From the NCBI GenBank assembly GCA_021801025.1, contig JAJYYK010000001.1, forward strand, positions 124,001-188,000: a DNA stretch of 64,000 nucleotides, read 5' to 3'. The translations under genes were made by a program, and so were the position numbers. Shown in pieces: positions 18,308-26,580 of the stretch (its first letter is position 1; the number at the start of each line of letters is the position of its first letter). The notes under the pieces were generated by a model that was not told the origin of the DNA, did no database searches, and saw nothing but the letters and a program-made list of their open reading frames with translations. This DNA is from Pseudomonadota bacterium. Its GTDB lineage: Bacteria > Pseudomonadota > Gammaproteobacteria > Burkholderiales > Sulfuriferulaceae.

Positions 18308-18423
18308 CCGCAAAAGTAAGTGGTTGGCTACCTGGGATTGTGAGGCAGCGCCCGAGCTCGTGATACTGGAAAGCTGAAAGAAGCGCGATGTTGACCGGAC
18401 TCGTTTGACTGCGCGATCTGGCA
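18308..18423 (-). repeat. Decayed attC-like site upstream of ecsC
   Basis: Shares with the long attC class the start GCAAAAGTAAGTGGTTGGC, the middle CTCGTGATACTGGA and the end GATGTTGACCGGACTCGTTTGACTGCG, in the same order and spacing. The terminal GTTAGGC core has become GATCTGG. It marks the end of a lost cassette that preceded ecsC. Confidence 0.75.
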
Positions 18424-18583
18424 GTTTGGACTGATGGGAGGGGGAATCGTTGCCATAGCAAATACGGTGTTAAGTAAAGAAGCCCTTGTTTTTCGGTGTG
18501 CTACCGCACAGAAATTGCTGGACATGCTGCGTAGATTGTCTGTTGTAGCCATGCCGTAACGATTTTTACTGGAGAGCATTTGC

Positions 18584-20251
18584 ATGACAAGCGAGAAGAT
18601 TACCGTTGCTGAATACCTGTTAATCCGGCTCAAGCAGATCGGCGTGGATCACTTGTTTGGTGTGCCAGGCGATTTTGTTTTGGGCTTTTTTAATCAAGTG
18701 CTGAAGAGCGAGGTGAAATATGTGGGTACCTGCAATGAACTGAATGCGGCTTATGCTGCAGACGGTTATGCACGTATTCGGGGTGTCGGCGCTTTTTCAT
18801 CGACTTTTGGCGTTGGTGAGCTGAGTGCGATCAACGGTGTGGCAGGGGCCTATGCCGAAAGAGTGCCGGTAGTCGTCATTACCGGGTCGCCCGCGACGAT
18901 CAACTTTCGTACCAAACCGCTGTTGCATCACACCTTGGGCGATTACCGGATTCCCTTGAGAATGTTTGAGAAAATCACCGCGGCTTCCACCCAACTCATG
19001 TCAGGTGAAACCGCGCCGGGCGAGATCGACCGGGTGTTGTCGGCGTGCATGGCTCACCAGCAACCGGTGTACATCAGCCTCCCGGCTGACGTGGTAATGA
19101 TGAAGTGCAATCGGCCTGGCACTTTCGACTTTCCAGCGCCTGATCGGAGCGATCCGGATGCGCTCGCAGAGGCTATCAGGGAGACGCTGGAAATGCTGGA
19201 CAAGGCGCACAAGCCGGTGGTCATTGGCGGCGTGGAGTTGATTCGGTTCAAGCTGCAAAATGAATTCTCTGGTTTGCTTGATAAAACCGGTTTTCCGTAT
19301 GTGACCATGATGTTGGGCAAGACGGTTCTTTCAGAGCACCACCCGCAATTCATCGGTCTGTTTGAGGGAGATCGAAGTCGCGACTATGTGAGGGAGCGGG
19401 TCGAGTCAGCAGACTGCGTCCTGCAACTCGGGGAATTGATGACCGATTTTAATACCGGCGGTTTCACCACAGCGCTTGATGACGCCAAAACGATCAGTGC
19501 CAACATCCGTTCGGTAAAAATTAAACACCATTTTTACGAGAATGTTTACCTGCGCGATTTTATGCTCGGGTTGACGGCAAAGCTTGCGCGACGTGACGCA
19601 GCAACGCTGGAGATTCAGCATGCTGTGGATGGCTGCGTGCACCGGAAGACGGAACAATACCTGCCTGACGTGCAACAACCGCTCACCATCCAGCGCTTTT
19701 TCGATCGCATGAGTCATTTTGTTGAAAACGATGCCATCGTGATTGCTGAAACAGGTGTATCCCTGTTCAGTGCGGCAGAGATGCTTATGCCGGAGGGAAC
19801 CACTTTCATCGGCCAAACTTTTTACGGGTCAATTGGCTATACGGTTGGGGCAACTTTGGGTGCTTCCATGGCAGCGCAAGATCGCCGTGTCGTTTTGTTT
19901 GTGGGCGATGGGGCTTTTCAGGTGACCTGTCAGGATCTCTCGACAATCATTCGCTACGGCCTCAAGCCCGTCATTTTTCTCCTGAATAATGATGGCTATA
20001 CGATAGAGCGGGTGATCGTTGATCGCCCCTACAATGACATTCAACCCTGGCGTTATCACAAGCTTGTGGAAGTGTTCGGAGGGAGCGTGGGCATGGACGT
20101 CCACACCGAAGGTGAGCTTGAAGATGCCTTGCTGAAGGCAAGCACCATGGACAGCCTGGTATTCATCGAAGTACATACCGGTCGGCTGGATTGTCCCGAG
20201 GCGCTGCGCAGCGCAGGGCGATCGATGGCCAAAACAAATCAACTCAATTAA
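18584..20251 (+). CDS. Pyruvate/indolepyruvate decarboxylase (ThDP-dependent)
   Basis: 555 residues, full length for the PDC/IPDC family. Cofactor Glu52 in CNELNAAYAADGYAR, the His-His pair (about 115-116, LLHHTLGDY) required for decarboxylation in PDCs, and the ThDP/Mg motif GDGAFQ (about 441) to NN (about 468). It yields acetaldehyde from pyruvate, or an arylacetaldehyde if it is an indolepyruvate enzyme. The next genes, a CoA-acylating aldehyde dehydrogenase and an alcohol dehydrogenase, favour acetaldehyde. ATG 18584 is preceded by GGAG. The gene runs against the cassette orientation. Confidence 0.9.
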   Translation: MTSEKITVAEYLLIRLKQIGVDHLFGVPGDFVLGFFNQVLKSEVKYVGTCNELNAAYAADGYARIRGVGAFSSTFGVGELSAINGVAGAYAERVPVVVITGSPATINFRTKPLLHHTLGDYRIPLRMFEKITAASTQLMSGETAPGEIDRVLSACMAHQQPVYISLPADVVMMKCNRPGTFDFPAPDRSDPDALAEAIRETLEMLDKAHKPVVIGGVELIRFKLQNEFSGLLDKTGFPYVTMMLGKTVLSEHHPQFIGLFEGDRSRDYVRERVESADCVLQLGELMTDFNTGGFTTALDDAKTISANIRSVKIKHHFYENVYLRDFMLGLTAKLARRDAATLEIQHAVDGCVHRKTEQYLPDVQQPLTIQRFFDRMSHFVENDAIVIAETGVSLFSAAEMLMPEGTTFIGQTFYGSIGYTVGATLGASMAAQDRRVVLFVGDGAFQVTCQDLSTIIRYGLKPVIFLLNNDGYTIERVIVDRPYNDIQPWRYHKLVEVFGGSVGMDVHTEGELEDALLKASTMDSLVFIEVHTGRLDCPEALRSAGRSMAKTNQLN

Positions 20252-20290
20252 AAATCACCCTGTTTGGTGCAAGTCATCTGGACGGAGCTT

Positions 20291-21667
20291 ATGGTAACAA
20301 ATTCTGATCATGAAAATAGTGTAAGTGGTACAGATGTCGAACAGGTCATCTTTAGTACGGTTGATGCTGCCGTCGCCACTGCCGTTCAGGCACAGCTTGT
20401 CTTTCAGGAGCACGGACTCGAAGTACGCCGCGCGGTCATTCAAGCCATGCGCGATGTCTCTGTCGCCAACGCGGAAAAATGGGCACGTATGGCGGTAGCG
20501 GAGACGAAGATGGGGCGCGTTGACGACAAGACGCAAAAGAATCTGCTTTGCGCCACCCGCACGCCGGGGGTAGAGGATTTGCAGTCACGGGCCTACACTG
20601 GCGATGAAGGCCTGACGCTGGTGGAGTATGCGCCCTTTGGCGTGGTAGCGGCTGTGACGCCCTCGAACAATCCGGCTGCGACCATCATCTCTAATGCCAT
20701 CAGCATACTGGCCGCCGGGAATGCTGTGGTGTTTGCGCCGCACCCCGCTGCAGCCGATGTCTGTGTGACCGTGATGCGCGCACTGTCTTTGGCAGCCGTA
20801 GCTGCTGGTGCGCCAGCGGGCTTGATTACCACGGTCTCTCCTGTCTCGCGGGAATTAACTAGGGCGCTTCTATCGCATCCCCGCGTTCACCTCAACATGG
20901 TGACAGGCGGCCCGGCGATTGTGAAGGTGGCCTTGAGCACGGGCAAGGTATGCAAGACCATCGCAGCCGGGCCGGGTAATCCGCCTGTGGTGGTGGATGA
21001 AACCGCAATCTTTCCGAAATGTGTCGAGGACATTATCTTCGGCGCGAGCTTCGACAACAACGTTTTGTGTATCTCGGAAAAAGAAGTCATCGTGGTTGAG
21101 TCGGCGAGGGTTCAGTTTATGGCATGTATGCGCAAAGATCCGCGTGCATTCAAGCTTTCTATTGCTCAAATGGATGCATTGACCGCACTGGTTATTGAGG
21201 ATTCGATCGATGGCGCATCTCCGCTCATGAATCGTGATTACGTGGGGCGAGACGCGACGTTTATTGCCCAGGCGATTGGGCTGGAGGTGCCTCAGGCAAC
21301 GCGCCTGTTGTGGGGAGAAGTCCCCAATGATTATCCGCTTATCTGGGTCGAACAGCTCATGCCCATTTTGCCGGTTACCTTTGTCAAAGACGTGGATGCC
21401 GCCATTGATTTGGCCTATCGCGCAGAGGCGGGTAACCACCACTCCGCAGCCATGTATTCGACCCATGTCGGGAACCTGACACGCATGGGTCGGCGTATGC
21501 AGTGCTCTATCTTCGTCAAGAATGCGCCGACCCTTTATGGTTTGGGTATGGGCGAAGGATATGCTTCCATGTCCATCGGTACGCCGACCGGAGACGGCCT
21601 CACCAAGCCCTCCCACTTCGTCAGGCCGCTGCATTGCTGTCTTGTGGGCTATTTTCGAATCGCATAA
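20291..21667 (+). CDS. CoA-acylating aldehyde dehydrogenase (EutE/PduP type)
   Basis: 458 residues from ATG 20291 (GGAGC five bases before). It matches EutE along its length: AETKMGRVDDKTQKN, the NAD site TPSNNPAATIISNAIS, APHPAA, and catalytic Cys260 in FDNNVLCISEKEV, ending TPTGDGLTKP. It interconverts acetaldehyde plus CoA with acetyl-CoA. Most relatives work in bacterial microcompartments with an N-terminal targeting helix; no shell genes lie here and the N terminus is short, so a free cytosolic enzyme is likely. Confidence 0.9.
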   Translation: MVTNSDHENSVSGTDVEQVIFSTVDAAVATAVQAQLVFQEHGLEVRRAVIQAMRDVSVANAEKWARMAVAETKMGRVDDKTQKNLLCATRTPGVEDLQSRAYTGDEGLTLVEYAPFGVVAAVTPSNNPAATIISNAISILAAGNAVVFAPHPAAADVCVTVMRALSLAAVAAGAPAGLITTVSPVSRELTRALLSHPRVHLNMVTGGPAIVKVALSTGKVCKTIAAGPGNPPVVVDETAIFPKCVEDIIFGASFDNNVLCISEKEVIVVESARVQFMACMRKDPRAFKLSIAQMDALTALVIEDSIDGASPLMNRDYVGRDATFIAQAIGLEVPQATRLLWGEVPNDYPLIWVEQLMPILPVTFVKDVDAAIDLAYRAEAGNHHSAAMYSTHVGNLTRMGRRMQCSIFVKNAPTLYGLGMGEGYASMSIGTPTGDGLTKPSHFVRPLHCCLVGYFRIA

Positions 21668-21768
21668 GGCAATTATCTTTCATTTTAATGTTGTGACAAC
21701 CTTGTAGAGGCCTGTCATGCGGAAGATAAAGTTGAAAAGAATCTGTGACTTATTTTGATGGAGATATT

Positions 21769-22860
21769 ATGACAACAACCACTTACGATAGAAATAAATC
21801 GACCACCATGAAGGCGCTTGTTTACCACGGGCCAAATAAGCTGGCACTGGAGGATCGGCCGCGCCCAACGATCATTGAGGCGACGGATGCCATCGTGCGG
21901 ATCACGACGACCACCCTCTGCGGCACCGACCTGCACATCCTCAAGGGCGATGTGCCCTCTGTCAGCGACGGACGTATTCTCGGTCATGAAGGTGTGGGGA
22001 TTGTCGAGGAAGTGGGATCGAGTGTATTGAATTTCCACAAAGGGGACAAGGTGCTCATTTCCCTGATTACCTCCTGCGGCAGATGCAGTTTTTGCAAGAA
22101 GGGAATGTATTCCCATTGTCGTGAGGGAGGATGGTTGTTGGGCAACAGCATCGATGGCACGCAGGCTGAATATGTCAGAATTCCTTATGCCGATACTGGC
22201 TTATACCGGTTGCCAGCCGAGGTGGATGATGAAGCTGCGGTCATGCTCAGTTGCAATCTGCCCACAGGCATGGAATGCGGGACATTGAGCGGACAGGTGA
22301 AGCCGGGCGATGTCGTGGCAATTATCGGCGCAGGCCCGGTTGGACTTTGTGTGCTGCTCACGGCACAACTCTACTCGCCTGCCGAAATTATCATGATTGA
22401 TCTGGACGATAACCGGCTGGAAGCCGCCCGATCATTCGGGGCGACCAAGACGATTAACAGTGCGGATGGCAAGGCGGCGCAAAAGGTCATGGCGCTGACG
22501 GAAGGTGCCGGCGTGGATGTGGCCATTGAAGCGGTGGGTATCGGACCGACCTTCGACCTTTGCCAGGCCATTATCGCGCCCGGTGGGCACATTGCCAACG
22601 TGGGCGTGCACGGCAAACCGGTCGAGCTTCACCTTGAAAAACTTTGGGGTGCGAATATCACACTGACCACGCGGCTAGTCGACGCAGGCTCTACGCCCAT
22701 GTTGCTCCGGATGGTTGAGTCGGGACACCTCGATGCCAAGAAATTGGTGAGCCACCACTTTGATCTGATTGATATATTGAAAGCATATGACACCTTCGCG
22801 AATGCCGCGAAGCAGCAGGCAGTCAAGGTGGTGATCAAGAACGCGATTGCGGGCAATTAA
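21769..22860 (+). CDS. Zinc-dependent alcohol dehydrogenase (MDR family)
   Basis: 363 residues from ATG 21769 (GGAG upstream). Catalytic zinc ligands Cys51 (TLCGTDLH) and His73-Glu74 (GHEG), four-Cys structural zinc loop CGRCSFCKKGMYSHC, Rossmann motif GAGPVG and coenzyme acid IDLDDNR. Resembles the secondary/short-alcohol ADH branch. With the two preceding genes it would form pyruvate to acetaldehyde to ethanol, with a branch to acetyl-CoA. Substrate specificity is inferred. Confidence 0.9.
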   Translation: MTTTTYDRNKSTTMKALVYHGPNKLALEDRPRPTIIEATDAIVRITTTTLCGTDLHILKGDVPSVSDGRILGHEGVGIVEEVGSSVLNFHKGDKVLISLITSCGRCSFCKKGMYSHCREGGWLLGNSIDGTQAEYVRIPYADTGLYRLPAEVDDEAAVMLSCNLPTGMECGTLSGQVKPGDVVAIIGAGPVGLCVLLTAQLYSPAEIIMIDLDDNRLEAARSFGATKTINSADGKAAQKVMALTEGAGVDVAIEAVGIGPTFDLCQAIIAPGGHIANVGVHGKPVELHLEKLWGANITLTTRLVDAGSTPMLLRMVESGHLDAKKLVSHHFDLIDILKAYDTFANAAKQQAVKVVIKNAIAGN

Positions 22861-22894
22861 TCAGCCAATTGCCTTTTCCAACAGGCTCCTGGGA

Positions 22895-23227
22895 TTAAGC
22901 ATTTTTGGGCGCAAACATGATGATCGCCATGCCCGTTAATGCAACCAAAGCCCCGGCAATATCCCATACCGTGGGTCTGATCCCTTCCACAAACCAGAGC
23001 CACAAAATGGCGACAAAAATATAAACGCCGCCGTAGGCCGCATACACCCGACCGGCCGCTGTGGGGTGAAGCGAGAGCAACCATGCGAAAAGCGCCAAAC
23101 TGAAAGCGGCCGGGATAAGCAACCAGATACCCTTCCCTTCCCTGAGCCAAAGGTATGGAAGGTAACAGCCAACAATTTCCGCCACTGCGGTAATGAAGAA
23201 TAAGGCGATGGTCTTCAGTTCAGGCAT
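22895..23227 (-). CDS. ynfA: YnfA family (UPF0060) small membrane transporter
   Basis: 110 residues, four transmembrane helices, with the family signatures [17 protein letters not shown] and [13 protein letters not shown], ending [11 protein letters not shown]. YnfA is related to small multidrug-resistance proteins and can export cationic dyes in some enterics. It has the orientation of the cassettes but no attC next to it, so membership of the array is open. Confidence 0.92.
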   Translation of the reverse strand: MPELKTIALFFITAVAEIVGCYLPYLWLREGKGIWLLIPAAFSLALFAWLLSLHPTAAGRVYAAYGGVYIFVAILWLWFVEGIRPTVWDIAGALVALTGMAIIMFAPKNA

Positions 23228-23339
23228 TGGACGTCTCTCTGGCGAGGGTTAAAATGCACAATACTGGAATTCGGCTGCGTATTTTTGCACGGCTCACTCG
23301 ACTGACGGGTTAACGTTATGCCAAGTGCCGCCTGGTTCG

Positions 23340-23531
23340 CTACACGCCGCGATCACGCGGTCCAAGGAAGAACCAGAGGATTAAGCCCAGCACGGGTAGC
23401 AGCATCACTGCGATTATCCAAAGCAGCTTCTTCTCGTTCGAAACAGAACTTTGGAAAATATTGATAATTGCCCAGATATCTCCAATCAATACCAGGAGGC
23501 CCAAAATACCGTTGTATCCAAAGTTCATCAT
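23340..23531 (-). CDS. PLDc_N-domain two-helix membrane protein
   Basis: 63 residues with two hydrophobic helices and the WIIAVMLLPVLGLILWFFLGPRDR end typical of the phospholipase-D N-terminal (PLDc_N) family, of which small stand-alone forms are common. AGGA six bases before ATG 23531. It is the outermost cassette-oriented gene before ynfA: an attC precedes it at 23590-23711 but none follows, so it is either a cassette with a lost attC or the edge of the array. Confidence 0.8.
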   Translation of the reverse strand: MMNFGYNGILGLLVLIGDIWAIINIFQSSVSNEKKLLWIIAVMLLPVLGLILWFFLGPRDRGV

Positions 23532-23589
23532 TTTGAGTCCTTTTATATTCAGTGGGAGCGGTCAATCTCTGACGCCAGTTACCCGCGCG

Positions 23590-23711
23590 CCATAACGTAA
23601 AAGTAAGGGTCTGGCCACGTGGGACGAGAAGCGAAGCCCGACAAGTTCATGATACCAGATTATCCTGGAAAGCATGATGTTGGCCAGCCCCGTTTGACTG
23701 CGAGCTTAGGC
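23590..23711 (-). repeat. attC site, long class (122 bp)
   Basis: Left core CCATAAC, right core CTTAGGC (one base off GTTAGGC), with the shared internal blocks GTAAAAGTAAGGG, CTGGCCACG, GAAGCGAAGCCC and GCATGATGTTGGCCAG. The two ends are complementary. It belongs to an ORF-less cassette that begins at about 23788. Confidence 0.85.
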
Positions 23712-23784
23712 TGGTGACTGGGGTTGATGCGGCAAACTTACTACTCTAAAAAAGGCCACGCTCAACAAAGGGAAGCGCCCGTTT
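23712..23784 (-). repeat. Body of an ORF-less cassette (copy A)
   Basis: The 73 bp between two attC cores contain no start-to-stop frame. They match 28040-28136 in order: GCTGGTGACTGGGG / CGGTGTCTGGAG, GATGCGGCAAA, CTAAAAAAGGCCACG / GTAAAAAACGCCCAC and CAACAAAGGGAA / CAGCAAAGGGAA. With the attC it forms a cassette of about 195 bp. Confidence 0.7.
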
Positions 23785-23847
23785 TTCTAACGTGGAGCTA
23801 AGGGGCGCGCCGCTTTTGGCGCGTCTCGCCTGAGCGTAGGGTTAGAT
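23785..23847 (-). repeat. attC site, short class (63 bp)
   Basis: Cores TTCTAAC and GTTAGAT; internal GGCGCGCCGC and GGCGCG arms give a near-perfect hairpin. The antitoxin reading frame at 23798 ends inside it. Confidence 0.85.
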
Positions 23848-24121
23848 TTAACGGTGATTCTATAAATCGCCCAGACACGAACTTGTGTAGTACGCTGGCG
23901 ATCAGCGTCTGGTATGGCATACCCTCTTCAAGTGCTCTGGCTTGAATATCCATTAAATCTGGTGTGGACAAGCGGATGTTGACCCGCTTGTCCTTGAGAA
24001 AAGTAGCTGTAGCGGCGGCTTTGAATTTTGCCAGTTCTGCTTTTGAAGGGCTACTGGACTTGAATTCGCCCTTTTCGTAGGCATTTAGAATTTCTTGCTC
24101 AAATGCGTCAAGTTTTTTCAT
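23798..24121 (-). CDS. BrnA/CopG-like antitoxin with attC-encoded tail
   Basis: 107 residues. Central ribbon-helix-helix-like segment KRVNIRLSTPDLMDIQARALEEGMPYQTLI, typical of antitoxins paired with BrnT-type toxins; the N-terminal part is helical and probably contacts the toxin. It overlaps the toxin stop by 14 bp, so the pair is translated together. The last 16 residues (NLTLRSGETRQKRRAP) are encoded by the attC site itself. Confidence 0.8.
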   Translation of the reverse strand: MKKLDAFEQEILNAYEKGEFKSSSPSKAELAKFKAAATATFLKDKRVNIRLSTPDLMDIQARALEEGMPYQTLIASVLHKFVSGRFIESPLNLTLRSGETRQKRRAP

Positions 24122-24401
24122 CGGGGTTGCTCCTCAACAAGTAGTCCCGGGTAGCCTTTCTGCTTGGAATCACTGTTTTCAAAAAATAGTGATCTGGTTC
24201 TTCAACGTAAGGTACCAAGTAAACATAGTTATCAAATGCCACGACAAGAACGGACTGATTGGGATATTTCTCCGCGTTCGGGTGGCGCAATTTATCCAGC
24301 AAACCATCGGCTTCAATCGCAAGTGCAATCACTTCAAATGAAATGTTGCGCTCAACTTTTAGCGCCTTGTTCTTATCGGAATTCCAGCGAAATGGTTTCA
24401 T
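24108..24401 (-). CDS. BrnT-like ribonuclease toxin
   Basis: 97 residues beginning FRWNSDKNKALKVERNISFEV, the start pattern of BrnT/DUF497-type toxins, followed by a beta-sheet core ending KTVIPSRKATRDYL. BrnT toxins have a RelE-like fold and cleave RNA. Toxin precedes antitoxin, as in brnTA. The family call is by pattern and by its partner; residues needed for activity were not checked individually. Confidence 0.72.
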   Translation of the reverse strand: MKPFRWNSDKNKALKVERNISFEVIALAIEADGLLDKLRHPNAEKYPNQSVLVVAFDNYVYLVPYVEEPDHYFLKTVIPSRKATRDYLLRSNPDEKT

Positions 24402-24458
24402 ACGTGCAGTATATCTGAGCGTGTGCCTATTGTCACCTTTTCCCTTTTTTCAAGTGAT

Positions 24459-24746
24459 TCACAAATGGACAGGAGAAGCCGAGAGTTTTACGCCGAGAGC
24501 GTGAAGCAACTTAAGCATGGTGTCATAACGTGGCTTGGCTCCCGGTGTAAGCGCCTTGTAAAGACTCTCGCGGCCAAGGCCAGTATCTTTGGCAAGTTGT
24601 GCCATGCCTCGGGCGCGTGCCACATCACGCACGGCAGTTAGAAATATATCAGGATTGGAATCTTCCAGTGCAGCGGTTATATATTCCGCAATGGTTTCCT
24701 CATCATCGAGGTAGTCGGCAGCGTCGAACGGTGTAAATTTAGCCAT
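24459..24746 (-). CDS. HigA-family antitoxin (helix-turn-helix)
   Basis: 95 residues with an XRE-type helix-turn-helix: ARARGMAQLAKDTGLGRESLYKALTPGAKPRYDTMLKLLHALGV. The N-terminal FTPFDAADYLDDEETIAEYI matches the addiction-module antidote family that partners Gp49-like/HigB toxins. It follows the toxin by 3 bp. It should neutralise the toxin and repress the pair. Confidence 0.88.
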   Translation of the reverse strand: MAKFTPFDAADYLDDEETIAEYITAALEDSNPDIFLTAVRDVARARGMAQLAKDTGLGRESLYKALTPGAKPRYDTMLKLLHALGVKLSASPVHL

Positions 24747-24749
24747 GGT

Positions 24750-25049
24750 TCACTCCTTGTCCAAAGTTCGCGCCATCTCAATAGCACGTTTGATGTCACG
24801 CTTCTGCGAGGACTTGTCGCCGCCCAAGAGAAGCAAATAGACTATATCTGCACGCCGCGCGAAATAGGCACGGTAACCGGGCCCAACGTGAATCCGCATT
24901 TCGGAGACTCCTGTGCCAACCGGCTCACAGTCGCCAAAATTACCGTGCTCAGCAGCCCGGATACGGTGGACAATCCTGGCACGACCTACTTTGTCTTTTA
25001 GGGCGGCGAGCCAAGCGTCAAATTCCTCGGAGCGCTCAAAGATGTTCAT
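24750..25049 (-). CDS. HigB/RelE-superfamily toxin
   Basis: 99 residues: FDAWLAALKDKVGRARIVHRIRAAEHGNFGD, MRIHVGPGYRAYF and LLLLGGDKSSQKRDIKRA are the conserved blocks of the phage Gp49-like/HigB toxin family, ribosome-dependent mRNA interferases. Toxin first, antitoxin second. No attC separates this pair from the BrnT pair 58 bp further on, so both may travel as one cassette or an attC has been deleted. Confidence 0.88.
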   Translation of the reverse strand: MNIFERSEEFDAWLAALKDKVGRARIVHRIRAAEHGNFGDCEPVGTGVSEMRIHVGPGYRAYFARRADIVYLLLLGGDKSSQKRDIKRAIEMARTLDKE

Positions 25050-25129
25050 ATGTCATAATGTATCCGATTGGATACCAAAGTGCAAATAATTATTTTCTGA
25101 ATGCAAGGTAGGAGAGAATGGTATGAGAA

Positions 25130-25191
25130 GCATAACGTAAATTTGAGGGGTGCCGCGCTTCTGCGGCGTCCCGCTCGAACGCAGGGTTGGG
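25130..25191 (-). repeat. attC site, short class (62 bp)
   Basis: Cores GCATAAC and GTTGGGC with GTGCCGCGCTTC / GCGGCGTCCC hairpin arms and the CGAACGCAGG end shared with other short sites. Ends the ParE-antitoxin cassette. Confidence 0.85.
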
Positions 25192-25226
25192 CTGAATGTC
25201 TTCGTAAACGTGATGTTCCATGGGTG

Positions 25227-25523
25227 TCAGCTATTAAACCGCTCCGTCCAAACACCAGGCTCACGGTGCTGATGAAAGAATGAAACTACTAGCAACTCAT
25301 CCGGACTTGGTAGATAGATTAGCGTGTAGGGAAATTTGCGGAATAACACACGCCGAAATTCTTCTTCGATGCGCAAATGCCCAAAGGGATTGTGAAGCGC
25401 AGACGCAACTGCCGCGTCAGCAGCACGGGCGAACTCAAAACCAAGCCCCGGCGCTTTTGACTCATACCAAGTCTGCGCTTCCAGAAGCTCATGCTCTGCC
25501 TCTGGACGGAGCATGACCAACAT
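25227..25523 (-). CDS. ParE/RelE-superfamily toxin
   Basis: 98 residues with the ParE toxin pattern: RPEAEHELLEAQTWYESKAPGLG at the start, then FRRVLFRKFPYTLIYLP and VVSFFHQHREP. Such toxins block gyrase or, in RelE relatives, cleave mRNA; the sequence alone does not decide. Its start overlaps the antitoxin stop by one base (TGATG). Confidence 0.9.
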   Translation of the reverse strand: MLVMLRPEAEHELLEAQTWYESKAPGLGFEFARAADAAVASALHNPFGHLRIEEEFRRVLFRKFPYTLIYLPSPDELLVVSFFHQHREPGVWTERFNS

Positions 25524-25753
25524 CAGGGTTTACCTGGAAATAATTTGGATCGAATCTGCTCCCACGGGACGGCAGTGGAAGGGTCCGCACGGTGCGCAGC
25601 AACGCGACGATGCAACTCCGCTTTTTGACCTTGTGACAACTCAACGGTATCCGGTGCCTCTGCAGCAATACTATCCCATATGTCCTCAACGAGCTGGATG
25701 CGCTCTGAGACGGACAATTTCATGTATTCAATAGTGACAGTGGGAGTAGGCAT
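25523..25753 (-). CDS. Addiction-module antitoxin of the TIGR02574 type
   Basis: 76 residues from ATG 25753; a longer frame to 25858 would cross the attC site of the neighbouring cassette and is rejected. Pattern MKLSVSERIQLVEDIWDSIAAEAP ... VPWEQIRSKL is that of the short antitoxins encoded before ParE/RelE toxins. Antitoxin first, toxin second. Confidence 0.85.
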   Translation of the reverse strand: MPTPTVTIEYMKLSVSERIQLVEDIWDSIAAEAPDTVELSQGQKAELHRRVAAHRADPSTAVPWEQIRSKLFPGKP

Positions 25754-25797
25754 GGTCGTAGTATAAATCAAGGCGAATGTTAAGGTAAAGGGGCTAG

Positions 25798-25919
25798 GCC
25801 CAACGTAAAAGTAAGGGGCTGGCCACGCGGGACGTGAAGCGAAGCCCGAAAAGCTCATGATACCAGATTACCTTAAAAAGCATGATGTTGGCCAGTCCCG
25901 CTTGACTGCGAGGTTAGGC
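25798..25919 (-). repeat. attC site, long class (122 bp)
   Basis: Cores GCCCAAC and GTTAGGC, internal blocks GTAAAAGTAAGGGGCTGGCC, GAAGCGAAGCCC, CTCATGATACCAGATTA and GCATGATGTTGGCCAG. The stop codon of the next gene lies inside the right core. Confidence 0.9.
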
Positions 25920-26489
25920 ATGGATTTCCCGAAAAGTTGTTGCAATGTATTTCGCGAAGTAGTCGCTTTCGGCGTAAGTAACCAAGGGGAGAAGTTCTGT
26001 TTTTGCACCGGGCCACAAAGTTAGGCCGCGCGCCAACTGGTTTGAGAGCAATTGGGAACAAACCCAACCTGCAACGGGAACATGTTTAGCACTGCATAAG
26101 GACGCCACCATCTTCGAAACTGCTAACCCACCCCCAGAGCCTTCAAGAGCCATTTCCCCTTTCGATGAGATATACCACTCCCCGGTAGTTCGTGATTCGA
26201 CAACCAATATGGCTAGGTGCCACGCTGTTGTCGGCTTATCTTCAACAAGAACATGAACTACCGGATCTGACGTAGCAGCTAACACGCTCTCAAACCCAGA
26301 CTTGATATGGAAAGTTTTGAACCTGCGAACAGGCTGTATCTCCTGTGAAGCTGAGGCCCCATTTACGGATGAGTTATCGGATTCGCCAGGGGCTACCTCA
26401 GATGCTCCCCCCCAAAATGTGTCAAGCAATCGTGTGAGCAGATTCCCAGCTACTCCTTGCAACGCGCCATCAAAGAATTCAAGGATCAC
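25914..26489 (-). CDS. Cassette-encoded protein of unknown function
   Basis: 191 residues, no family recognised. N-terminal amphipathic segment, then a probable alpha/beta domain with TTAWHLAILVVESRTTGEWYISSKGEMAL and a Gly-rich turn (GSGGGLAVSKM). No signal peptide or clear membrane helix. The stop codon lies within attC, typical of a cassette gene, and the next attC lies 26 bp before its start. Confidence 0.75.
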   Translation of the reverse strand: MILEFFDGALQGVAGNLLTRLLDTFWGGASEVAPGESDNSSVNGASASQEIQPVRRFKTFHIKSGFESVLAATSDPVVHVLVEDKPTTAWHLAILVVESRTTGEWYISSKGEMALEGSGGGLAVSKMVASLCSAKHVPVAGWVCSQLLSNQLARGLTLWPGAKTELLPLVTYAESDYFAKYIATTFREIHA

Positions 26490-26514
26490 TATTTATCTCC
26501 GTGAGTTGGTAAAT

Positions 26515-26580
26515 GCCTAACGTGGAGTTGAGGCGCCTGCGCGGCCTTTCGCGCAGGTCGCCTCGAACGCAGGGTTAGGG
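26515..26580 (-). repeat. attC site, short class (66 bp)
   Basis: Cores GCCTAAC and GTTAGGG; arms GGCGCCTGCGCGG and CGCGCAGGTCGCC form a long hairpin. It contains the stop of the gene at 26575. Confidence 0.88.

Noticed and set aside
17463-18461. Longer ecsC start at 18461
   Set aside because: The extra 64 codons run through the decayed attC and have no family similarity.
23228-23339. Terminal attC after the PLDc_N gene
   Set aside because: GGGTTAACG and GTTATGC are present but do not fit the core pattern, and no complementary arms are seen.
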